This document shows, piece after piece, positions 13,054 to 24,164 of a stretch of DNA of 64,000 nt. The position numbers were made by a program, and so were the translations under genes. The notes under the pieces were generated by a model. The model searched no databases. It was not told the DNA's origin and saw only the letters and a program-made list of their open reading frames with translations. The stretch comes from Cydia pomonella. Lineage: Eukaryota > Arthropoda > Insecta > Lepidoptera > Tortricidae. Within the stretch, counting starts at the first letter, position 1, and each line of letters begins with the position of its first letter. Location: contig NC_084717.1 of NCBI RefSeq assembly GCF_033807575.1, positions 9,921,692 to 9,985,691 on the forward strand, written 5' to 3'.

Positions 13054-16000
13054 GTGTCTGTGAACCTAGCATATCAAGTGTTAGCATCTCAAGTTTTCTT
13101 GAGAGTTCTAGTAGCATCCCTAATAGTTCTATAGTTCTAGGTAGTTTTTTTTAATAGTTCTACTTATTTACGCGAAAAAAATGAAAATTGAAAATGAGAT
13201 GCTAACTTCCCATTTTGACACACTAGCATCCCAGCCGTTATCCACTCCACAGCCTCAAAATAGCATTTAAATGGAAGCTAGCAACATTTCTAGGCGATCT
13301 ATAATGAGTTCTAGTCAAAACTGTAAAAATTTTTTTTTTTCATATATGTATGGGATACGAACATCAAAAAAAATTGTAGGTTTCTTCTAACTAAAACTAA
13401 GTTCGAGCTGAAATCCAAGGTTTGACAGCCAGCATCTCAGGAGTTCTGGATAGCCAGCTCCCTAGTGCATTAGAATACATACAGTTCTATCTTCTAGAAC
13501 GAAATTTGACAGAGTTTTGATAGAAATTGTCCGAAAATAGTCTTGAAATCCAGTAAATGCTAAGCTCTGAGCATCGCATCCCAGCCGATGCAGATCTGAT
13601 ACCCAGCATCTCAGCAGTTCTAGATAGCCCGCTCCCTAGTGCATTAGAAAACACACAGTTTTATCTTTTAGAATGAAAATTGAAAAAGTTCCGAAGGATT
13701 TTTGTTCGAAATAGTCTAAAAATCGAGTAAATGTTAAGTTTTGAGCTAGCATCCCAGCGAAAGTTGGTCTGATACATAGCATCTCAGGAGTTCTAGATAG
13801 ACAGCTTCCTAGTGCACTAGAATATACAGAGTTTTATCTTCTAGAACGAAATTTCACCGTTTTTTGACAGACTTAGTCCAATACTACTCTGAAATTCGTG
13901 AAATTGCTAAGTTCTGGGCTTAGCATCCCAGCGAATGCAAGTCTAATACCCAGGATCTCAGCAGTTTTGGATAGCTAGCTTCCCAGTTCATTAGCATCCA
14001 CACAGTTCTATCTTCTAGAACGAAATTTGGCAGAGTTTTGATAGACTATGTCCGAAAATAGTATCGATATCGAGATATTGCAAAGTTCTGAGCTTAGCAT
14101 CCCAGCCAATGCAGGTCTGGTACGCGGCATCTCAGCAGTTCTAGATAGCCAGCTCCCTAGTGAACTAAAATACACACAGTTCTATCTTCTAGGACTAAAT
14201 TTGGCCTAGTTTTGGAAGATTGTCCGATATAGGTATCGAAATCGATGTAATACTAAGTTCGGAGCTTAGCATCCCAGTGAAAGCTAGTCTGATACCTAGC
14301 ATCTCAGGAGTTCAATATAGCCACTTTCCTAATGCACTAGAATACACACAATTTTATCTTCTAGAACAAAATTTCACCGTGTTTTGACAGACTTAGTCCA
14401 AAATTACTCGGAAAATAATGAAATTGCTTAGTTTTTGAGCTAGCATCCCAGCCAGTGCTGGTCTGATACCCAGCATCCCAGCAGTTCTAGATAGCCAGCT
14501 TCCTAGTGAACTAAAATACACACAGTTCTATCTTCTAGAACTAAATTTGGTAGAGTTTTGTAAGACTATGTCCGAAAATTGTATCGATATCGAGATATTG
14601 CAAAGTTCTGAGCTTAGCATCCCAGCCAATGCAGGTCTGGTACCCGGCATCTTAGCAGTTCTGGATAGCCAGCTCCCTAGTGAACTAAAATACACACAGT
14701 TCTATCTTCTAGAACTAAATTTGGTAGAGTTTTGAAAGACTATGTCTGAAAATGGTAGAGAAATCGAGGTAATGCTAAGTTCTGAGCTTAGCATCCCAGC
14801 GAAAGCTGGTCTGATACCTAGCATCTCAGGAGTTCTAGATAGCCAGCTTCCTAGTGCACTAGAATACACACAGTTTTATCTTCCAGAATGAAATTTCACC
14901 GTGTTTTGACAGACTTAGTCCGATACTACTCTGAAATTCGTGAAATTGCTAAGTTCTGGGCTTAGCATCCCAGCGAATGCAAATCTAATACCCAGGATCT
15001 CAGCAGTTTTGGATAGCTAGCTTCCCAGTTCATTAGCATCCACACAGTTCTATCTTCTAGAACGAAATTTGGCAGAGTTTTGATAGACTATGTCCGAAAA
15101 TAGTATCGATATCGAGATATTGCAAAGTTCTGAGCTTAGCATCCCAGCCAATGCAGGTCTGGTACGGGGCATCTCAGCAGTTCTAGATAGCCAGCTTCCT
15201 AGTGAACTAAAATACACACAGTTCTATCTTCTAGAACTAAATTTGGTAGAGTTTTGAAAGACTATGTCCGATAATGGTATCGAAATCGATGTAATGCTAA
15301 GTTCTGAGGTTAGCATCCCAACGAAAGCTGGTCTGATACCTAGCATCTCAGAAGTTCTAGATAGACAGCTTCCTAGTACACTAGAATACACACAGTTTTA
15401 TTTTCTAGAACGAAATTTGGCAGAGTTTTGATAGACTATGTCCGAAAATAGTATCGATATAGAGATATTGCAAAGTTCTGAGCTTAGCATCCCAGCCAAT
15501 GCAGGTCTGGTACCCGGCATCTCAGCAGTTCTGGATAGCCAACTCCCTAGTGAACTAAAATACTCACAGTTCTATCTTCTAGAACTAAGTTTGGCAGAGT
15601 TTTGAAAGACTATGTCCGATAATGGTATCGTAATCGATATAATGCTAAGTTCTGAGCTTAACATCCCAACGAAAGCTGGTCTGATACCTAGCATCTCAGA
15701 AGTTCTAGATAGACAGCTTCCTAGTGCACTTGAATACACACAGTTTTATCTTCTAGAACGAAATTTGGCAGAGTTTTGATGGATTATGTCCGAAAATAGT
15801 ATCAATATCGAGATATTGCAAAGTTTTGAGCTTAGCATCCCAGCCAATGCAGGTCTGGTACCCAGCATCTCAGCAGTTCTGGATAGCCAACTTCCTAGTG
15901 AACTAAAATACTCACAGTTCTGGATAGCCAGCTCCTTAGTGAACCAAAATACACGCAGTTCTATCTTCTAGAACTAATTTTGGCAGAGTTTTAATAGATT

Positions 16001-18515
16001 ATGTCCGAAAATAGTATCGATATCGAGATATTGCTAAGTTCTGAGCTTAGCATCCCAGCGAAAGCTGGACTGATACCTAGCATCTCAAGAGTTCTAAATA
16101 GCCAGCTTCCTAGTGCACTAGAATACACACAGTTTTATCTTCTAGAACGAAATTTCACCGTGTTTTGACATACTTAGTCTGATACTACCCTGAAATTCAT
16201 GAAATTGCTAAGTTCTGGGCTTAGCATCCCAGAGAATGCATGTCTAATACCCAGGATCTCAGCAGTTCTAGATAGCCAGCTCCCTAGTACATTACTATCC
16301 ACACAGTTCTGTCTTCTAGAACGAAATTTGGCAGAGTTTTGATAGACTATGTCCGAAAATAGTATCGATATCGAGATATTGCAAAGTTCTGAGCTTAGCA
16401 TCCCAGCCAATGCAGGTCTGGTACGCGGCATCTCAGCAGTTCTGGGTAGCCAACTCCCTAGTGAACTAAAATACACACAGTTCTATCTTCTAGAACTAAC
16501 TTTGGCAGAGTTTTGAAAGACTATATCTGAAAATGGTACAGAAATCGAGGTAATGCTAAGTTCTGAGCTAAGCATCCCAGCGAAAGCTGGTCTGATATCT
16601 AACAACTCAAGAATTCTAGATAGCCAGCTTCCTAAAGCATTTGAATACACACAGTTCTGTCTTCTAGAACGAAGTTTGGCAGAGTTTTGATAGACTATGT
16701 CCGAAAATAGTATCGATATCGAGATATTGCAAAGTTCTGAGCTTAGCATCCCAGCCAATGCAGGTCTGGTACCCAGCATCTCAGCAGTTCTGGATAGCCA
16801 ACTCCCTAGTGAACTCAAATACACACAGTTCTATCTTCTAGAACTAAGTTTGGCAGAGTTTTGAAAGACTATGTCCGATAATGGTATCGAAATCGATATA
16901 ATGCTAAGTTCTGAGCTTAACATCCCAACGAAAGCTGGTCTGATACCTAGCATCTCAGAAGTTCTAGATAGACAGCTTCCTAGTGCACTAGAATACACAC
17001 AGTTTTATCTTCTAGAACGCAATTTGGCAGAGTTTTGATGGATTATGTCCGAAAATAGTATCAATATCGAGATATTGCAAAGTTTTGAGCTTAGCATCCC
17101 AGCCAATGCAGGTCTGGTACCTGGCATCTCAGGAGTTCTGGATAGCCAGCTCCTTAGTGAACCAAAATACACGCAGTTCTATCTTCTAGAACTAATTTTG
17201 GCAGAGTTTTAATAGATTATGTCCGAAAATAGTATCGATATCGAGATATTGCTAAGTTCTGAGCTTAGCATCCCAGCGAAATCTGGTCTGATACCTAGCA
17301 TCTCAGGAGTTCTAAATAGCCAGCTTCCTAGTGCACTAGAATACACACAGTTTTATCTTCTAGAACGAAATTTCACCGTGTTTTGACAGATTTAGTCCAA
17401 AACTACTCGGAAAATCGTGAAATAGCTAAGTTTTGAGCTAGCATTCCATCCAAAGCTGGTCTGATACCCAGTATCTCAGCAGTTCTAGATCGCCAACTTT
17501 CTAGTGTACTAGAACACACATAGTTTTATCTTCTAGAACGAAATTTCATCGAGTTTTGACAGACTAAGTTCGAAACTACTCTGAAATTCGAGAAATTGTT
17601 AAGTGATACCTAACATCCATAATGATAATAGCCAGCTCTCTAGTGCACTAGAATCCGTAAAGTTCTATTGTCTAGAATGAAATTTCGCAGAGTTTCGACA
17701 CACAATGTCCGAAAATAGTATCGTTTTGGAGATATTGCTAAGTTCTTAGCTTAGCATCCCAGGCAGTGCAGGTCTGATACCCAGCTTCTCAGCAGTTCTG
17801 GATAGCCAGCTCCCTAGTGAACTAAAAACACACAGTTCTACCTTCTAGAACTAAATTTGGTAGAGTTTTGAAAGACTATATCCGAAAATTGTATCGAAAT
17901 CGAGGAATGCCTAAGTTCTGAGCTAGCATCCCAGCCAATGCCGGTCTGATACTTAGTATCACAGCAGTTCTGGATAGATAGCTTCCACGTGCACTAGAAT
18001 CCACACAGTTTTATCTTCTAGAAGAAAATTTCACCGAGTTTTGATAGACTTAGTCCGAAACTACTCTGAAAATCGTGAAATTCAATGCAGGTCTGATACC
18101 TAGCATCTGAACACCTACGGATAGCCAGCTCCTTAGTGAACTAGAGTACTTACAGTTTTATTTTCTAGACTGAAATTTGATACAGTTTTGATAGACTATG
18201 TCCGTAACTACACTGAAAATCCAGCATCCGAAAATACTATGGAAATCGAAATATTACTTATTTCTGAGCTTAGCATCCTAGCCACTGCAGGTCTGATACC
18301 TCGCATCTCAGCAGTTACAGATAGCCAAATCTCTTGTGCACTATAATATATACAGTTCTAACTTCCAGAACAAAATTTGACAGAGTTTTGATAGAGTGTG
18401 TCCGAAAATAGTATCGATATCGAGATATTGTTAAGTTCTGAGCTTAGCATCCCAGCCAATGCAAGTCTGCTACCTAGAGCATCTCAGCAGTTCTGGATAG
18501 CCAGCTTCCTAGTGC
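13054..18515 (+). repeat. Left inverted arm of the 16.9-kb fold-back element
   Basis: A unique terminal block (13,054-13,430) is followed by about 29 tandem monomers of ~174 bp. Spacing of the core AGCATCCCAGC measured between 14,101 and 14,795 is 172-174 bp. Each monomer contains TAGCATCCCAGC, a CAGTTCTGGATAGCCAGCT block, CACACAGTTCTATCTTCTAGAAC and a GACTATGTCCGAAAAT-like block. Monomers near the outer end are homogeneous. Those from ~17,570 inward are progressively diverged and deleted. Short open frames across monomers (for example 14,547-14,735) are by-products of the repeat. Confidence 0.85.
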
Positions 18516-18912
18516 ATATACATATATCATATATCATTTGAAAACAAAATACTTTTATTTACGTAAAAAGAGTTAAAACTAAATCTCTTAAAAAATATTT
18601 GTGTGATTTGTGTGAAATATTCAAAAACCTATTCTTTCTCGTTTGCGCTTTATTCTTGCAAAATAATGTCCTAGACTTTGAAGAATGTCTGAAAATAAGT
18701 TTTTCATTTTAAATTCAAATATATATTTTAATATATGATGAAAAACGCTCCAAAATTGGTTAAGCAGTTTTTAAGATACAAGTTTCAGAAGTTGGCTTAC
18801 TTTTATTTGTATGGAAGTTTTTGTCTTCATAAGTCCAAAGAGCGTGTAATTAGTAAATTTTATAGTAATTTGTTTTTTGTTCACTTGTTAGAATAGAATA
18901 GAATAGATTTTG

Positions 18913-19000
18913 AACTAATGCTACGGATTCCACTCACGTGTTTTTAGTCTCTCGCGCGACATGTTTCGGACTTCGGCGAGTGAAATCCGTAGAATTAGTT
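18913..19000. repeat. Short hairpin repeat (AACTAATGCTACGGATT…)
   Basis: AACTAATGCTACGGATTCCA at 18,913 pairs with GGCGAGTGAAATCCGTAGAA…TTAGTT ending at 19,000, giving 23-nt arms with two mismatches. The loop contains CTCGCGCGACATG. It looks like a small dispersed hairpin element nested in the loop of the larger fold-back transposon. Confidence 0.5.
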
Positions 19001-19060
19001 TAATGTTAGTATAACTCACGACAGTTAATTTCGAAAATAGATTTTATTTGTATGATTGTA

Positions 19061-19163
19061 CAGTCGAGGAAATTGATTCTTTAGCAGTTAACGTGTCACC
19101 ATAAGTATGTACAGCCAAATTTACTTGAACCGCAAGTTGCTAAAGAATCAATTTCCGCGACCG
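19061..19163. mobile_element. 103-bp mariner/Tc1-like MITE with TA duplication
   Basis: Inverted ends CAGTCGAGGAAATTGATTC and its near-complement ending GAATCAATTTCCGCGACCG share about 28 nt with two mismatches. They are bounded on both sides by TA (19,059-19,060 and 19,164-19,165). TA duplication and short length fit a non-autonomous Tc1/mariner derivative. There is no coding capacity. Confidence 0.6.
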
Positions 19164-19350
19164 TACACTGTCATATTACCTAAAACGAATGATTTACACA
19201 TAACAATGAGCAAAACCAGAAAATAAGTCAATATAAGTCTATGTAAGTTACGCGTTACATGTTACACGTTTTGGTATTTGTAAGTAGTCACTAATTAAAA
19301 ATCTTCATGTCAATAAAACTAGGCCAACTTCTGGAACATAAATTTTAATA

Positions 19351-19826
19351 AAAAGCGGCCAAGTGCGAGTCGGACTCGCCCATGAAGGGTTCCGTACCAT
19401 TTATGACGTATTAAAAAAAAACTACTTACTAGATCTCGTTCAAACCAATTTTCCGTGGAAGTGTGCATGGTAATATATATCTTTTTTTTTTCTATTCGGT
19501 TTAGAAAAAAATTATATTAGAAACCTCAATATCATTTTTAAAGACCTATCCATAGATACCCCACACGCATGGGTTTGATGAAAAAAGATTTTTTGAGTTT
19601 CAGTTCTAAGTATGGGGAACCCCCAAAATGTATTGTTTTTTTTTTCTATTTTTATGTAAAAAATATTAATGCGGTTCATAGAATACATCTACATACCAAG
19701 TTTGAACAGTATAGCTCTTATAGTTTCGGAAAAAAAGTGGCTGTGACATAATCGGACAGACAGACGGACATGACGAATCTATAAGGGTTCCGTTTTTTGC
19801 CATTTGGCTACGGAACCCTAAAAAGT
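19351..19826 (-). repeat. Near-complete dispersed repeat (GCGGCCAAGTGCGAGTCGG … GGCTACGGAACCCT)
   Basis: It starts AAAAGCGGCCAAGTGCGAGT, contains GAAGGGTTCCGTACC, a run of A, GACAGACAGACGGACATGAC and GGGTTCCGTTTTTTGCC, and ends GGCTACGGAACCCTAAAAA. Partial relatives in the opposite orientation lie at 3,148-3,262 and 51,239-51,420. I recognise it as a very abundant lepidopteran interspersed sequence. The 60-63-codon frames inside it (19,569-19,854) are not genes. Its class is unresolved, and the strand is assigned relative to those other copies. Confidence 0.65.
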
Positions 19827-20437
19827 ACTTAAATGATTTTGATGCGGTTTTCATTTTTCGATAAGAAATATGTTTGACTTTATAATAAAGTACTTATTAG
19901 TAGATATTTTCCAACGTGGAAGACACTTTTTGAAAAATAAAGCGTGAAAAAGTTTTGTTTTTATTTGAATACTTTAATACTAAATTTCTTTAAAAATATA
20001 TTGTGTATATTTTTTTACATAAAACAAAGCTATTTTCTTTCGATTGACACAAAATGTATCTTGATCGAATGATTTGTGAAGCTTGTAGATTTTTTTTTCT
20101 TTTTTTGAACAGACCTCACTTTACCTTGGCTCCCAAGGGACGAAATTACGGGTGCTTCCAAAAAAAATCGTTTTATTAGGTCTCCACTATCATCGTGTAA
20201 AGTGGCTTGTTTCCATCTCAAAATGTAGCTTTTTGACAAAAAAACTCGATAGCCAGTAAGATTATAAGTTCCGAGTTCTATAATTATAAGCATAGATGGA
20301 ATTACTAATTTTGTTATTTCGCACGTCATGTACATTACGCAGTTTCTACCTGTGGAAACTTGTAATTACATAACTTAATGCTTCTATTTCGAAACCTATT
20401 TTGTTACTCTAACTGTAAATATTCCTATGAAATAAAA

Positions 20438-22235
20438 TAAAAATTGAGTAAATGCTAAGTTTTGGGCTTATAACGTTCAGAACTGCTGAAGTGCTGGGTA
20501 TCAGACCTGCATTAGCTGGGATGCCAAGCTCTAAACTTTCAATAGGGAGTATTACTGCAATTGCACCTTTCGCAAACCGTAGAGTAACTACATAGAGTAC
20601 TATGCCTTAAGCTGTGTAATGACGAGTATTCACAGATAATAAAATATGACATTGATGTATCACCGGGAAACGCGAAAATCCAAATTTAGCTATCTGCCTC
20701 TTCATCGCTCGAATATGCAAGAGTTATAGATAGGTTAGATGACGAAATTTCAGTTTTTCTTGTTTTGCGGTAGATCCTCAGATCGTGATGGATTGTGGTA
20801 GTGGCGCCTCCTACGCAGAGTTTCGCGTAATATTCCTATGTGCAATAGGGAGCTGGCTATCCGGAAATACTGAGACGCAGGGTGTCACACCTGAATTGGC
20901 TGGAATGCTAAGCTTATGCTAAGCTCGATTTTCAGAGTAGTTTCGGACATAATCAAAACTCTGTCAAATTTCGGTCTAGACGATAAAACTGTGTGGATTC
21001 TAGTGCACTAGTAAGGTGGCTATCTAGAACTTTTGAGATGTACTGCTGGGTATCAGACTAGCATTGGCTGGGATGCTAAGAGCAGAACTTAGTAATATCT
21101 CGATTTCGATACTATTTTCAGACATAGTCTTTCAAAACTCTGCCAAATTTCAGTCTAGAAGATAGAACTGTGCAGCTTCTAGTGCACTAGGGAGCTGGAT
21201 ATCTATAACTGCTGAGATCCTGGGTATCACACCTGCATTGGTTGAGATACTAGCTCAGAACTTAGCATTCACTCGATTTTTAAACTATTTCGAACAAAAA
21301 TCCTTCAGAACATCTTTAATTTTCATTCTAGAAGAAAAGACTGTGTGTTTTCTAAAGGACTAGGGAGCGGGCTATCCAGAACTCTTGAGGTGCTGGGTAT
21401 AAGACCTGCATTGGCTTGGATATTAGCTCAAAGGCATATACTGGATTTTTAGAGTTTCGGACAGTCTATCAAAACTTTGTCAAATTTCGTTTTACAAGGT
21501 AGACCTGTGTGTATTCTAGTGCACTAGGGAGCTGGCTATTCAGAACTGCTTAGATGCTGGGTATCAGATCTGGATTGGCTGGGATAGCTCAAAACTTAGC
21601 ATTTAATCATTTATAAGATTTTCAGAGTAGTTTCGGACATAGTCTATCCACATTTCGTCAATTTACGTTCTAGAAGATAGAACTGTGTGTATTCTAGTGC
21701 ACTAGGAAGCTTACGATCTAAAGCTGCTGAGATGCTAGGTATTAGTCCTGCATTGGCTGGGATGCTAAGTCAGAACTTGGTAATTTCACGATTTTCAGAG
21801 TAGTTTCGGACATAGTTTATCCATATTTTATCAATTTACGTTCTAGAAGAAGAAGAGAGAACTGTGTGCATTATAGTGCACTAGAAAGCTGACTATCTAG
21901 AACTGTTTAGATGCGAAGTATCCGAACTGTATTGGCAGGGAAGTTAGGCTCAGACTTAGCAATTTCCCAATTTTCCGAGTAGTTTCGGAGTTAGTCTAAT
22001 AAAACTCGGTCAAATTTCATTCTTGAAGATAAAACTGTATCTATTCTAGTGCACTACTAAGCAGGCTATCTGGAACTGCTGAGATCCTCGGTATCAAATC
22101 CGCATTGGCTGGGATGCTAGCTCAGAACTTAGCAATTCCTCGATTTCGATACTATTTTCGGACATAGTCTTACAAAACTATAAAACTATGCGATTTCTAC
22201 TGCACTATGTAGTGAGCTGGCTATCCATAATTGCT
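20438..22235 (-). repeat. Inner block of degenerate ~174-bp monomers, right-arm orientation
   Basis: About ten diverged monomers carry the right-arm signature (GCTGAGATGCTGGGTATCAGACCTGCATTGGCTGGGATGCTA). Many have small deletions and substitutions relative to the homogeneous copies at 24,165-29,578. It is separated from the main right arm by 1.9 kb of unrelated sequence. The simplest reading is that it is the old inner end of the right arm, pushed away by a later insertion. Confidence 0.7.
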
Positions 22236-24164
22236 GAGAAAAAACTACAATATTAATTAATTAAGAGCCCGGTAACGATTTTAGAGCAAAAATGTAAAAT
22301 TGATAGATTTAGTTGTTGAAATTGTACACCTTTTGTTACGTAATATCTAAATAACACGTATTGGTTACTATTGGCACGTTTTATCATCTAGCCTTTTAAT
22401 AATGAGGTCGCTTGTTGTGTAATATGTAACGATAAGGGACAGTTTTAAAAAAATCATCAAAAAATATGGTAGTATATTATACAAAATGATGAAATGAATG
22501 AAAAGTACGTTGAAATTAAGTCGATTTTCAGAGAAATTGTGACTTGTTATGAAGTAATTTCTAGAAAAAATTGATTTCGTCAACTTTCATTGACACTGCT
22601 TCAAATTTATAATAACAAAAATGTAGTTTATTTAAGTTAAAGTACAGGATATGTGTAATACAAAAATACAATTTTTAGCAGTGCAAACTTTACGAAATTT
22701 ACAAATAAGCTGCGCTGCTGCACTGCTTTACGCACGTTGACCTAAACGTCCATCAAAAAAATAATCATTACTAATGGGGTTGGCAACTGACAAAGGTTTG
22801 CATAGATGGCGCCATCATAGCTTGCCCCTGTCTCTAGTTTTGTTCTATGAGATTTGGCTTAAAGTACTGGAATCCAAGTCAAAAAATTCCAAAAAAAAAA
22901 ACAAGAATTTGACACAATTCTAGGGATTGACAGGGCAAGCTATGATAGCGCCATTTGTTTAATACTTAGACCGGCCATCCCCATTAAGTGACTCTGTTTT
23001 CAAAAAAAAAATTTGTTATAATGAAACCGCGCTGGATCGGGACAGGTAGCGTTCTCTCGTTTCGGAGGCCAAGATTCTTTTTGGATCGCTGAGCCAAAGC
23101 AGTTAGTTAGTTATAATGAAAGATAACAAGACGTGCTAATAGAAACCAGTACTTATTATTTATAATAATTAACAAAAGGTGTACAATTTCATACGCTAAA
23201 TCTATCGATTTGACTTTTTTGTGACTAAATTCGAAAACGGCGTCTTAGTATGCGAGTGCAGTATTTAAGAATTAATAGATTTAGATCGAAATATATCATG
23301 GTTCGAATGTAAAAGTATTTTAGGGGCAGTTAATTTTTTTTTATGTTAGTTAACATGGTATAGCGGGTTTGTATTTGAAAACATTCGTTCAAGCTAATGG
23401 GCTGATTTTGTTTTTACATATTTGCAATTGTTATATTTAACTATTTAAGCGAAATGTTTTCACTTTTAATAACATATCGTTTAAGTTTATTTTTGAATAT
23501 TTAGAACGAAAGACTATTTTTAATACCCGGCGTTTGTTTGTTGCACAATTTTGCACCTTCGTTTAACATATTTCGTTTTCCGTATAATTTGTTATATGAA
23601 AGTGTAAATTTAAACTATGGTTATATCGAAGATTATATTTTATTCTGCTTATATATAAATAAAAGTTTCGTATGCAGTTTTTTATGTAAAATTTTATAGA
23701 CCAAGATACAGGTTTTAAAAACGTAAATTTGTTTTCTCCAATATACTCGGAAATGTTCACCTTATTGTAGCAAAAATAGTACGAGAAGTTCTTCGTTATA
23801 GTCAAACACAAATTAAAAAAATTCAAACCATTATTGTTGTGTTTTAGCCGACGGGAAAGTTATTACTGTATTGTTTTTTACTTTGTAAAAACATGTATCC
23901 ACTAAGAAAAACGCATACAGCCAATTAATATAGCTGCGGGCCGCGTTTACACGACCCGGTCAGCACCATTTCAAGATATAGGATAGAGTCGTGTAAAACC
24001 GACGTGTATGATCGTGTGAATACTGCTTAATAAAATCAAAGACTATATATAACTTTTATATTTTTTTAAGGATTTCATTCGTACAAATACAGCTTATATT
24101 GCACAATTATATTGAATGAGCGAATATTGAATGGTACTGAATCGTAGAATAGTTGTGCCTTTAA
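22236..24164. other. 1.9-kb AT-rich insertion or inner loop splitting the right arm
   Basis: No monomers are present. It contains a pair of ~80-95-nt inverted segments, about 22,275-22,374 and 23,140-23,235. They share ATTGATAGATTTAG and GAAATTGTACACCTTTTGTTA, suggesting a degraded ~0.96-kb inverted-repeat element nested here. Frames at minus 22,368-22,583 and minus 23,563-23,826 are AT-rich and unrecognised. Near 22,800 the motif AGATGGCGCCATCATAGCTTGCCC recurs in style at 48,575-48,675. Confidence 0.5.

Larger units (their letters stand above)
18516..20437. other. Loop region of the fold-back element (1.9 kb, no transposase seen)
   Basis: AT-rich sequence between the left arm and the first block of inverted monomers. 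It contains a hairpin (18,913-19,000), a TA-flanked MITE (19,061-19,163) and one dispersed repeat (19,351-19,826), listed separately. The longest remaining frame, minus 20,030-20,335 (101 codons, lysine-rich), has no motif I recognise. Nothing resembles a transposase. Confidence 0.6.

Noticed and set aside
19569..19854. Overlapping short ORFs on both strands
   Set aside because: They lie within the dispersed repeat 19,351-19,826 and are compositional.
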